The notes: generated from the letters alone by a model not told the origin. DNA of 15,862 nucleotides from Myxococcales bacterium (GCA_022572485.1 JACZVU010000048.1:1-15862); one strand, 5' to 3'; shown: positions 8,202 through 15,862, counted from the stretch's first letter. Program-made: numbers and translations.

Positions 8202-8615
8202 TTACGATCCCGCGCCCGTAGAGCCTGCGAGCGCTGACCACTGCTCGGGAGTCACGCGACCCAGATAAATGGCGTTTCCGAACTCCGCGGGGCGAAACAT
8301 GTGCGCGATACCCTCAGGTTGGGTTTGTAGCCCTAAACTGTAAAGGAGCGTTCCCGAATGAGTGATCATGATGGTGTTTATATGTGCCCTCTCCAGAAAC
8401 GAAGCTGTCTGTCGACATATGGCGCATCAAGATGACGAGCCCCCTTCTTGGAACGCCTCGATGAGCTCCCGCCCTTCCAATAGCGGGTTGTAGTGCCTGG
8501 GCGCTTGCGGGTGAAACCCGTCCTGGGAAAACAGAAAAATCGCAACCGTAGTTCCCGTCAAGATGCCCAGGCGTTCCGAATCTTCGATCCGATCACGCCC
8601 ACGATAGTAGTCCAT
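8202..8615 (-). pseudogene. DsrE-like sulfur-relay protein with one in-frame UGA (broken gene or selenoprotein)
   Basis: From ATG 8615 to TAA 8202-8204 the frame is open for 137 codons except for a UGA at 8427-8429 (codon 63). The N-terminal part has TTVAIFLFSQDGFHP, an amphipathic helix ending LIEAFQEGG, then SSS-UGA-CAIC, then GTLLYSLGL and IAHMF. This order fits DsrE-family sulfurtransferases (V-x-IFLF-x-DG, a helix, C-x-x-C, G-x-x-x-LY-x-L, F), and the total length also fits. In the family the Cys carries persulfide sulfur. The UGA precedes an intact CxxC. A different frame just upstream (ATG at 8670, MSSDTSALGLLLASPHERYG) resembles a DsrE first strand, so a frameshift may also be present, which favours a pseudogene. 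ATATGT/ACATAT arms at 8415-8420 and 8380-8385 could form a SECIS-like hairpin. DsrE-like selenoproteins have been predicted in deltaproteobacteria. The homology is from memory and moderate. Confidence 0.4.
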
Positions 8616-8776
8616 ATCTTTCGTGAGGGGAAGCGAGAAGTAGCCCCAAGGCGCTTGTGTCAGATGACATTGTTAGTCGGTATATCTGCTTCTCAGGATC
8701 ACCTGAGTTTTACCTTCGCTTAGAAAAATGTTGGACCACGGAGATCATCATCAGACAAAGACCACGGTTTATTGCA

Positions 8777-11700
8777 TCAAGGTAGATAGCGAGCTGAGCG
8801 CTTCTCCACTTCTTCAAAAATCCGATCTCCGGTCTCGCGATCACGGTTCAGAAACACCACGCCCACGCCCCTGGAGCGCCCCAAGGCGTCAGCGTCGTTC
8901 CCCTTTAGGTAAACGACGCGCGCTCGGATGGAAACCGGCCATTCTGACAATGTAAATTCGAGTTGAAACGCAGTGCCAACAGGGAGCGGCTCATCCATCT
9001 CGATGAATGCACCCCGTGGAGAGAGCGAGGAGATCACACCGTGACCGGCCACATCTCCCACACGCGTCCACACCATCAGGTGAACTGGCACACGGTTGCG
9101 CTCGGGGAAGCCCATATGTTTTCCCCCAGAGAGCGCTGCGTAGGCCACGAAATTGAGTTCCGCGTCGTCAAACGGAATGCGAAGCGACCAGACCGAACCC
9201 CTATGCTGAAGATCGGAAATGGCTACCGGGTCGAATTTCTCGCCGATCACTACGATCGAAGGTCGATCTCCTTGCGATTGATTCGCAACCTGCTGTGCGA
9301 CCCGCTCAATGTCGCGTGGATTCATTTCCGAAGAAACGAAAAGGGCGCGAATGCGGCCCGGCTCTTGAAGCGCGAAGAGCACGCCCTCATCGAGATCTCG
9401 CGCGTAGTACGAGGGAATCCCCATCTGGTTCATTCTCATCGCAGTACGGTCTATCTGCATGCGGTCACCGTCTATGATGAGCGCATGCCGCTCCAAAGAG
9501 TCTCCCTGCTTCTCTCCGGAGGCAACCGCTACGCCGCCTCCCACAGCCGGCATCTCGGCCTCCAGCAAATTCGACGTGGGAAATGCGGACGCTTCAACCG
9601 ACTTGAGGGAAATCCGCCGACCTTCTGGCGTGAGATATTTGCTGAATTCCGCGGCGCTCAGCGCGGCGCTGAAGATGAACCCCTGTATCAAGTCGCATCC
9701 CATTCTCCGAAGCGGCTCAATCTGTTCTGCGCAATCGACGCCTTCCGCGACCACACGTAAATTCAGACTATGTGCCATCGCCACCACCGCTGACACAACT
9801 CCCAAAGCCGAAGGGTCCGAGTGGACATCGCGGATGAATGCGCGGTCCATCTTCAACACGTCGAGAGGCACGCGGCTCAGATAGCTGAGTGCCGAGTAAC
9901 CAGTGCCAAAATCGTCAAGTGAAATTTTCACACCAATCGCGCGGAGGTCGCGAAGGCAAGCGTCGGTATGGTCACTGTCTTCCAGCAATGCGCTTTCGGT
10001 CAATTCAAGTTCCATCAAACTGGGAGACACATCGTATTTGTCGAGCGCAGCCACCACGACCTTCCGCAAATCCATCCGCGTGAACTGGAAACACGAAACG
10101 TTGACGGAAATCGGAATCGCTTCGAAGCCTGCCTCTCGCCAACTCTTGATTTGAGCGCAAGCGGCCTCGATCACCCAGGCGCCGATCGAAACGATGAGCC
10201 CGCAATCCTCAGCGACAGGGATGAACTCCTTCGGCGGCACGACACCGAGGTCTGCGTTCTCCCAGCGTAGAAGCGCCTCCGCCCCTGTTACCTCTTCCTT
10301 GGCGAGATCGATTTTGGGTTGATAATGGAGCACCAACTCGTTGGCTTCGATTGCTCCGCGCAATTGTTTCTCGAGTGATGCCTTGCGTATAATCTTCGAA
10401 CCGAACTCGGGTCGATAGAATTCATATTGGCCGCGGCTTTGGCTCTTTGCATAGTAAAGCGCAGAGTCCGCGTTTTTAACCAGCGTGGAGATCTCTCTCC
10501 CATCTTTCGGAAAGATCGCTATTCCGATACTGCATGCGTTCCACACGCACTGGCCGCCAATGGTGGCCGGGTCAGAAACCAGTCTTAGAATGCGCTTTGC
10601 GACCTCCTCGACGTCTTCAATCGATGAAAATTTGGACATCAAGATTGCAAACTCGTCCCCGCCCAGGCGCGATACCTCGGGAGGCTCGGGTGATACGGCT
10701 CGCGATAGGGTATCGCTGCTGCGCAAATGCTGGCGAAGGCGGTGCGCCATGATCCGAAGCAGCTCATCGCCAGCTGAATGCCCCAGTGAATCGTTGATCT
10801 CTTTGAAGTGATCAAAATCGAGATACATCAGCGCGACCTGATGGCCCCCTTTTTTTGCTTCATTGATCATCAACGATATCTTGTCGAGAAACAGCCTCCG
10901 GTTGGGAAGACCGGTCAAGCTGTCGAAGTGGGCCTGATAGAAGAGCTTCTCTTCTGCAACGCGACTGCTTGTAACGTCGCGAATCGCAACGACTCGAGAG
11001 CCTTCTGACTCGATGTCTTTGAGTGTGTGTATACGTGCCTCATAGCAACGCTTTGTCCCCGCTGTCTTACCGGTAAAAAATTCGATACAGGTCTTCGATG
11101 GGCTTTTCAACATCGCGACCAGCTCGGGAATCGACTCGAACGCTTGATCCACCGGACAATCCCGAAGGTCACCCAATGAAGATTGGAGAAAATCAATCGC
11201 GAGAGCATTGGCGTCAACGATTTTATCAGTGTTATCGATGATCACGACAGCTTCACCCAACGCATCAATCGCAGCCATCCGCACGCTGAGGTGAGCAATG
11301 CGGCCCGGATACAAGATCCAGCCAAATACAATGGATGGAGCCAGATAGGACAGAGGAACCAGCTCGAATCCATAACGCCCGCCGATGATCGCGCAAACGA
11401 TTGTCGTCAGAGCAGGCGTGACGCAGGCGATGCCCGCGAACGAAGCATTGCGCAGGCTCGATTTGGGTGGACACGCGTATTCACCGAGGAAGACGAGCAG
11501 GGAGACCAACATGCAAGGAAGGCCGTACGTCAATGGCAGTTTCGAAACCCATGCCATCAAGACACTCGATTCGGCACTTTCGCTGAGCCATTGATGCGCC
11601 CACGCCGTCGCTTGCGGGGCTCCCCACGCAGGCAAAATCAACGCCAAGAGTGCAACCGCTGGTACCGCACACCCGAGTAGAACCACCGCTGGGTTTAGCT

Positions 11701-11992
11701 GGCGCATACGACTCGATGCGCCCAAAGCGAGAATCACAACGCTGGCCGGCGCGACGATCGACCCGGGTAGCCACAGCAGAGCAGCCCATGCACCGATGCC
11801 ATCGGCAGCCAGGAGCGGCAGGGACAAGCTGGCGATCGAAATCAAGATCGCGACCTGCAAAACCACAACGGAGCGGCTCCACGCTGCTCCCGAGCGCCTC
11901 AATGCGTGGATGGCACCCAGCGCGGGTACGATCGCGGCGATCGCCCACAACCAGTAGAGGTGAGCAGATCCTGTGAATGCAGAGCCGGGCAC
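8777..11992 (-). CDS. Membrane c-di-GMP enzyme: 7TM-PAS-GGDEF-EAL-pseudoreceiver-PilZ
   Basis: This 1071-residue protein starts at GTG 11992. Residues about 10-230 are seven or so hydrophobic helices of the histidine-kinase 7TM sensor type. A PAS domain follows (about 235-345), then GGDEF (about 350-528) with an intact GGDEF at 444-448 but no RxxD inhibitory site and an insertion (AVSPEPPEVS) before the motif. The EAL domain (about 538-790) keeps E572 in EALLRW, N631, E663/E666, DDFGTGYS (D693, D694), K714 and E750, so phosphodiesterase activity is plausible. Residues about 836-955 look like a receiver whose phosphoacceptor position reads SSEMN, so it is probably not phosphorylated. The end (about 964-1060) is PilZ-like, but DxSxxG reads SxSxxG. 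Net activity (synthesis or breakdown) cannot be told. The ribosome-binding site is weak (GAAGG too far upstream), so a slightly later start is possible. Confidence 0.9.
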   Translation of the reverse strand: MPGSAFTGSAHLYWLWAIAAIVPALGAIHALRRSGAAWSRSVVVLQVAILISIASLSLPLLAADGIGAWAALLWLPGSIVAPASVVILALGASSRMRQLNPAVVLLGCAVPAVALLALILPAWGAPQATAWAHQWLSESAESSVLMAWVSKLPLTYGLPCMLVSLLVFLGEYACPPKSSLRNASFAGIACVTPALTTIVCAIIGGRYGFELVPLSYLAPSIVFGWILYPGRIAHLSVRMAAIDALGEAVVIIDNTDKIVDANALAIDFLQSSLGDLRDCPVDQAFESIPELVAMLKSPSKTCIEFFTGKTAGTKRCYEARIHTLKDIESEGSRVVAIRDVTSSRVAEEKLFYQAHFDSLTGLPNRRLFLDKISLMINEAKKGGHQVALMYLDFDHFKEINDSLGHSAGDELLRIMAHRLRQHLRSSDTLSRAVSPEPPEVSRLGGDEFAILMSKFSSIEDVEEVAKRILRLVSDPATIGGQCVWNACSIGIAIFPKDGREISTLVKNADSALYYAKSQSRGQYEFYRPEFGSKIIRKASLEKQLRGAIEANELVLHYQPKIDLAKEEVTGAEALLRWENADLGVVPPKEFIPVAEDCGLIVSIGAWVIEAACAQIKSWREAGFEAIPISVNVSCFQFTRMDLRKVVVAALDKYDVSPSLMELELTESALLEDSDHTDACLRDLRAIGVKISLDDFGTGYSALSYLSRVPLDVLKMDRAFIRDVHSDPSALGVVSAVVAMAHSLNLRVVAEGVDCAEQIEPLRRMGCDLIQGFIFSAALSAAEFSKYLTPEGRRISLKSVEASAFPTSNLLEAEMPAVGGGVAVASGEKQGDSLERHALIIDGDRMQIDRTAMRMNQMGIPSYYARDLDEGVLFALQEPGRIRALFVSSEMNPRDIERVAQQVANQSQGDRPSIVVIGEKFDPVAISDLQHRGSVWSLRIPFDDAELNFVAYAALSGGKHMGFPERNRVPVHLMVWTRVGDVAGHGVISSLSPRGAFIEMDEPLPVGTAFQLEFTLSEWPVSIRARVVYLKGNDADALGRSRGVGVVFLNRDRETGDRIFEEVEKRSARYLP

Positions 11993-12358
11993 CTAGCGCG
12001 CATCGGCCTTCGAGAGCGCCTTCTAAAGCCCGCTTTGGGCGCGCCAACGGAGGCCCGCTTCGCCAGCGACATCTGCTGCGAAGTTGCTCTTCGTTGATAT
12101 TCCGTTGCAGGTCAAATCTTCGCGCTGTGTGGAAACGCGGGAAATGGAATTTTAACTATGCAGATTCAAAAGGATTTCTGATTCTCGACCGAGAGAGCGT
12201 GAAATCGGCCCCAGGACGTTTCTGGCGATTTCCTCCGAAACCCCCGCTCGATCTGCTGCGCTCCTCTTGGTGTGCGGATGAGATTCGCTCCGACGCCTGG
12301 TAGATCATCCCGCGGTTAGCGGCGAGAGGTCGACTGGCACGGCAAGCGCCTGCGGTAA
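11993..12358. other. Intergenic region between divergent genes
   Basis: This stretch of about 365 bp separates the divergent c-di-GMP gene and the dehydrogenase remnant. I see no convincing coding frame, no tRNA, and no clear sigma-70 promoter for the gene starting at 11992. The motif GCCCGCTT recurs near 12026, 12053 and 12411, and also forms part of the hairpin at 691-711, but without a stem here beyond a short GCCC/GGGC. The dehydrogenase N-terminus that should lie here is absent in all three plus frames. Confidence 0.5.
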
Positions 12359-12577
12359 GGTATCCACCATCCACGAGGCCCGATGCCTGAGCGATTGTTC
12401 GAAAACGATGCCCGCTTTGCGCAGAACCGATCAAACATCATCGATCGGCGAACGATCTGTTCTGAGATCGCTCTGGCCGTCATGGTCACCAACCTCGCAC
12501 GCTTTCTTTGCACCAAAACGAACAACCACATTACGGGGCAAGCGTTGAACATCAATGGGTATACAGAAACACTTTGA
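12359..12577 (+). pseudogene. C-terminal remnant of a short-chain dehydrogenase/reductase
   Basis: A plus-strand frame runs from a TAA at 12356-12358 to a TGA at 12575-12577. Its product from the first ATG (12383) is 64 residues, and its end matches the C-terminus of SDR-family enzymes: EIALAV, then NLARFL, then HITGQALNINGY, the usual place of ITGQxLxVDGG. The frame upstream of the ATG (HHPRGP) also reads like SDR. The Rossmann cofactor-binding and YxxxK catalytic parts are missing and not found in the other frames upstream, so this is a truncated relic, not a working enzyme. The final Gly of the canonical NGG is Tyr. It ends 27 bp before the BCCT transporter, suggesting the two once sat in one catabolic operon. 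Confidence 0.65.
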
Positions 12578-12604
12578 ACTCGAAAATGGGGACTGTCACG
12601 CGAG

Positions 12605-14164
12605 ATGAGCGTTAGCGAACCGTCCGATCCGGGCCCTAACATCGATTGGTTCATTTTCATCTGCACGGCAGTCGTCATCGTAGGCGTCTGCGCTCCGCTG
12701 ATCCTGTTCCCTGAAAAGGGCGCCCAGTCGGTAAGCGCAGCATTTGATTTCGTTACCACCAACTTTGGTGTTTTCTACATCTGGTCCGCGAGTGCAGCGG
12801 TCCTATTTCTGCTCTGGCTGGCGCTCGGGCGCCATGGACGAATCCGACTCGGCCCCGAGGGTTGCCAACCCGATTTCTCGACCTTCAGCTGGGCTGCAAT
12901 GCTCTTCTGCGGCGGAATCGGTTCGACGGTGCTCTACTGGGGCACCATCGAATGGGCCTACTACTACCAGGCGCCACCATTTGATGAAGCGCCTGGCTCT
13001 GCTGCCGCCATCCAGTAGGCGATCAGCTACCCGATCTTCCACTGGGGGATCACTGGATGGGCGTTCTACTGCTTGCCGGCGATCGCCATGGCTCACGCCT
13101 ATCACGTTCGCGATCAACCTAGCCTGAGAGTCAGTTCCGCGTGTCGCGCCGTGATGGGCGCTCAGACAGATGGTGTCCTCGGTCGCACCGTTGACCTGCT
13201 ATTCATGGTGGGACTCGTGGGCGCAGCCGCTACCGGAGTCGGACTCAGCGCGCCGCTGATCACCGCCTCGATCAGCCGGTTCGCAGACATACCCGAAGAA
13301 TTCTACATGTCCTTGATCGTAGTTCTTTTGGGCACTCTTCTCTTTGCGGGAAGCGTGTACGCCGGCCTCGATCGCGGAATCCGACGCCTCAGCAACATCA
13401 ATGCGGTGCTGGCACTGCTTTTTCTCGTGTTCGTTCTCGCCACGGGCCCAACGCTATTCATTCTCAAGACCACGACCGATGCCGTCGGATTTGCGATCCA
13501 AAATTTCATTCGAATGACAACTTGGACCGATCCGCTGACAGACTCGGGGTTCGTAGAAAACTGGACGATCTTCTATTGGGCATGGTGGCTCGCGCTGGGG
13601 CCCTTCATGGGTATTTTCGTGAGCAAGATCTCACGCGGCCGGACGATCCGCGAGATGGTCTTCGGAATGCTCGGGTACGGCTCCCTGGGCTGTGTATTGT
13701 TCTTTTCCGTGCTGGGTCATTACGCGTTGTACCTCGAACTGGGCGGTTTCGCTCCGATCCTGGATACCCTCAATGAGCAAGGCGCTCCGGCCGCAATCGT
13801 AGACGTCCTGCTCTCGCTACCGTCGGGCCGCTGGCTGCTGCCCTTCTTTGCCGTGATCTGCCTGATCTTCATGGCGACGACCTACGATTCGGCGTCTTAC
13901 ACACTCGCGTCTTGCGCGACGCGAAGGCTCCCGGCCGATCGGCACCCAGCGCGCTGGAATCGCGTGTTCTGGGCGCTGAGTCTGGGGATCCTCCCCATCA
14001 CCCTGCTCATACTGGGCGGACTGCGTTCCCTTCAAACCGCCACCGTAGTGGTGTCCCTGCCCCTGATCCCCATCGGAGTCATGATGTCCGTATCACTCGT
14101 GAGAAGTCTCCGGGAGGTCGAAGCCGCGGGCCCTCGTTCGTTGCCTCCTGGCGAGACACGCTGA
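12605..14164 (+). pseudogene. BCCT-family betaine/carnitine/choline transporter with in-frame UAG
   Basis: The frame encodes 519 codons of a BCCT transporter, the usual full length with about 12 membrane helices, interrupted only by UAG at 13016-13018 (codon 138). Signatures include GGIGSTVLYWGTIEWAYYY with PPF after it, FHWGITGW just after the stop, WTIFYWAWWLALGPF, SKISRGRTIREM and TTYDSASYTLAS, all in one frame. The amber falls between AAAIQ and AISYPIFHWG; a single base change from a Trp or Tyr codon would explain it. Without read-through, translation makes only the first two or three helices; a TTG at 13073 is the first later start and is unlikely to give a working carrier. The family imports quaternary ammonium compounds by sodium or proton coupling or exchange. 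The flavoenzyme downstream fits betaine, dimethylglycine or sarcosine use. Confidence 0.85.
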
Positions 14165-14303
14165 CAGCGTTGCGCCCGATGCGGATACCCATCGGATCCA
14201 CCACACAGAAGACAATCCGCCGGTCTTGAGACTCGCTCGCACGCGGGGCGGTTCAGGTGAGCACCGCGCATGCCCACGGCCAGCCCTAACATGGCTCCTT
14301 GAT

Positions 14304-14332
14304 TTGACATAATTCAAAATAAAAACAATAAT
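14304..14332 (+). promoter_or_regulatory. Near-consensus sigma-70 promoter
   Basis: TTGACA at 14304-14309 is a perfect -35, followed after exactly 17 bp by AATAAT at 14327-14332, five of six matches to TATAAT. The surrounding 14300-14340 is strikingly A/T-rich within a G/C-rich window. Transcription would start near 14339 and run toward the flavoenzyme gene at 14539, so this gene need not depend on the interrupted transporter upstream. Confidence 0.7.
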
Positions 14333-14338
14333 TTAACT

Positions 14339-14538
14339 GGATTTTTGACAAGTCGATTCTACACTTTCGAAGACAAGGCAGATGGCGCGAAGCGCGCGAA
14401 AATCCAATAGGATCCTTCCACTCACGACTCCATGTGGGCCGAATTCCGTCGCGGCTGAACCGTAATCCGGCACCCTGGCAGATCCACTCGGGCAAGATTT
14501 GGCGCTGGCGCCGCAACCGGGGCTTATAGGAGATGGTC
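14339..14538 (+). other. Long 5' leader of the flavoenzyme gene
   Basis: About 200 nt lie between the predicted start point and the ATG at 14539. The leader contains a GCGC-rich stretch near 14385-14400 and a short GGCG/CGCC hairpin at 14501-14512, just upstream of the ribosome-binding site. I do not recognise a glycine, SAM or tetrahydrofolate riboswitch. The first 175 bp after the BCCT stop (14165-14338) hold no gene. Confidence 0.35.
14528..14532 (+). promoter_or_regulatory. Ribosome-binding site that selects the second ATG
   Basis: AGGAG at 14528-14532 directly abuts an ATG at 14533, which leaves no spacer, but lies 6 nt before a second in-frame ATG at 14539. The spacing therefore points to 14539 as the true start. 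Confidence 0.75.
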
Positions 14539-15862
14539 ATGATTTCGCAGGCTCGGGTGGTCGTGGTAGGGGGGGGGATGATGGGCGTTGGCCTCCTCTA
14601 TCACCTCTCCGAAGAAGGTTGGGCGGACATCGTACTGGTTGAGAAGGGCGAACTGACATCGGGATCGACGTGGCACTCGGCAGGACAGTGCCCGAGCTTC
14701 ATCGGCGATTACACGATGGCCATGATCCATCACCACAGCAACACCCTCTATCCAAAACTGGAAGAGATGACCGGTCAGTACACCAGCTGGCACGGCTGCG
14801 GTGGAATTCGCCTAGCCACCACGCAAGCCGAGCTGGAGTGGTTCAAGCACGTCTCCGATATCGCGAAGCACATCGGCTACCGGTTGGAGGTCATCGGTCC
14901 GGACGAGATCCGACGCATCAATCCGTTCATCGATACCACCGGGGTCATCGCGGGAGCCTGGACGCTGGATGACGGCCACGTTGACCCCGCGGGCACATGC
15001 AACGCGATGGCCAAGGCTGCGAAGAATCTGGGCGCGTCCATCATCAAACGTACCCGCGTCACGGACATCAACCTGCGCCCGAGCGGCGAATGGGAAGTCG
15101 TAACCGACAAAGGAAGCATCCTCTGTGAACATGTGGTCAACGCGGCGGGATGTTATGCACCTAAGATCTCCCAAATGGTCGGCTCAGACGTGCCCTTCAC
15201 CAATGCCGAGCACCAATACTTCATCACCGAGCCCATCCAAGAGTTCATCGATCGGGATGAGGAAATTCCGATCATGCGAGACCCCTCGGCGTCGGCCTAC
15301 TATCGACAGGAGCAGACTTCCGCACTGATCGGAATCTACGAGACCAAAGACGCAACTCAAGCCTGGCCCACGCAAGGCGGCATGCCCGCTTGGGAATCCG
15401 ACAGCGAGCTGTTCGAAGCCGACTTCGACCGGGTTCTTCCGCACTTCGAGAAAGTTCTGGAGCGGATGCCGATCTGGGCGGATGCAGGCATCAAATCGGT
15501 CGTCAACGGTGCGATTCCGCACACGCCGGACGACAATCCACTGCTCGGGCCCGCGGGTGGCCTGCGCAATTTCTGGCTCTGCTGCGGCGCGTCGATCGGT
15601 ATCGCACAGGGTGCGGGCTGCGGAAAATATCTCGCCCAGTGGATCGTTCACGGCGACGCGGACGTCAACATGGCGAGTCTCGATCCCCGACGCTTCGGCC
15701 CGTGGGCGGACGAGACCTACACCCGGGCCAAAGCATTCGACGCCTACACCCAGATGTACGCGCTTCACATCCCCGGAGAAGAGCGCGAAGCAGGCAGAAA
15801 GTGCCGCGTAACGCCGATCTACCAGACACTCGCCGATAAGGGTTGCATCTACACCGAGGCCT
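14539..15862 (+). CDS. Dimethylglycine/sarcosine dehydrogenase-family flavoenzyme (partial)
   Basis: The first 441 residues are present and the gene runs off the right edge. The N-terminus has the FAD dinucleotide-binding GGGMMG (11-16) with Glu35 ending the second strand, then SGSTWHSAGQ. His46 sits where dimethylglycine and sarcosine dehydrogenases attach FAD covalently. The DAO fold runs to about 365 (GHVDP, VNAAG, GIYETK, a PHTPDDNPLLGP substrate-side motif). The FAO_M linker domain begins near 370 with DPRRFGPW and AGRKCRVTPIYQTL. Full-length relatives add a C-terminal GcvT-like folate-binding domain, reaching about 800 residues. Family members demethylate dimethylglycine or sarcosine and pass the one-carbon unit to tetrahydrofolate. 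The exact substrate is not decidable here. It has its own promoter, is downstream of a BCCT transporter, and carries a run of nine G at 14569-14577 in the FAD motif. Confidence 0.9.
   Translation, partial: MISQARVVVVGGGMMGVGLLYHLSEEGWADIVLVEKGELTSGSTWHSAGQCPSFIGDYTMAMIHHHSNTLYPKLEEMTGQYTSWHGCGGIRLATTQAELEWFKHVSDIAKHIGYRLEVIGPDEIRRINPFIDTTGVIAGAWTLDDGHVDPAGTCNAMAKAAKNLGASIIKRTRVTDINLRPSGEWEVVTDKGSILCEHVVNAAGCYAPKISQMVGSDVPFTNAEHQYFITEPIQEFIDRDEEIPIMRDPSASAYYRQEQTSALIGIYETKDATQAWPTQGGMPAWESDSELFEADFDRVLPHFEKVLERMPIWADAGIKSVVNGAIPHTPDDNPLLGPAGGLRNFWLCCGASIGIAQGAGCGKYLAQWIVHGDADVNMASLDPRRFGPWADETYTRAKAFDAYTQMYALHIPGEEREAGRKCRVTPIYQTLADKGCIYTEA

Noticed and set aside
7360..8241. Longer protease frame starting at GTG 8241
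   Set aside because: The extra 33 residues are arginine-rich, precede an excellent signal peptide, overlap the DsrE-like frame, and have no ribosome-binding site; the gene is annotated from 8142.
8963..9760. Long plus-strand open frame (265 codons) opposite the c-di-GMP gene
   Set aside because: It is antisense to the well-defined EAL and PilZ regions, has no recognisable domain, and is the usual by-product of a G/C-rich coding strand.
13073..14164. A separate 363-residue transporter gene starting at TTG 13073
   Set aside because: It is in the same frame as the upstream 137 codons, starts in the middle of a conserved BCCT helix (the TTG is the Leu of CLPAIAMA), and has no ribosome-binding site; it is the 3' part of one interrupted gene.
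14345..14361. Second TTGACA at 14345 with a TACACT nearby
   Set aside because: The spacing between the two hexamers is only about 9 bp, too short for sigma-70; the promoter at 14304-14332 is far better.
14533..14535. ATG 14533 as the flavoenzyme start
   Set aside because: It directly abuts the AGGAG with no spacer; ATG 14539 has the normal 6-nt spacing.

Overview
The window looks like a GC-rich, Gram-negative-type bacterial chromosome segment. Signs are well-spaced genes with strong G/C third positions, a signal-peptide trypsin-like protease, PilZ and GGDEF/EAL proteins, PAS/HDFNN-type histidine kinases, and a winged-helix/ATPase/TPR regulator. This mix is common in Myxococcota and other former Deltaproteobacteria and in related marine lineages, but no marker gene is present and the placement is a guess. 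No tRNA, rRNA, CRISPR or intact insertion sequence was seen.

Left part (1-3662, minus strand): a degenerate tandem repeat at the window edge, then three genes read right to left. They are a hybrid PAS histidine kinase with a C-terminal receiver, a YcgR-like PilZ protein predicted to bind c-di-GMP, and a four-helix Yip1-type membrane protein. Centre-left (3663-4183): a non-coding stretch with an 18-bp direct repeat pair, a possible antisense gene remnant, and three CTGATC repeats spaced exactly 11 bp apart. These lie just upstream of a 1036-residue regulator (4184-7294, plus strand) whose DNA-binding domain belongs to the OmpR-type winged-helix class that reads such repeats.

Centre (7360-11992, minus strand): an exported trypsin-like protease, a DsrE-like sulfur-relay reading frame interrupted by one in-frame UGA (broken gene or selenoprotein), and a large composite c-di-GMP protein (7TM-PAS-GGDEF-EAL-pseudoreceiver-PilZ).

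Right part (12359-15862, plus strand): a module that fits import and breakdown of betaine-like compounds. It holds the C-terminal stump of a short-chain dehydrogenase, a full-length BCCT transporter frame interrupted by one in-frame UAG, a near-consensus sigma-70 promoter with a leader of about 200 nt, and the first 441 residues of a dimethylglycine/sarcosine dehydrogenase-family flavoenzyme that runs off the window.

The main open questions are whether the UGA and UAG codons are decay or recoding, and whether the 11-bp repeats are the regulator's own operator. The parsimonious reading of the two stop codons is gene decay, supported by the truncated dehydrogenase nearby.
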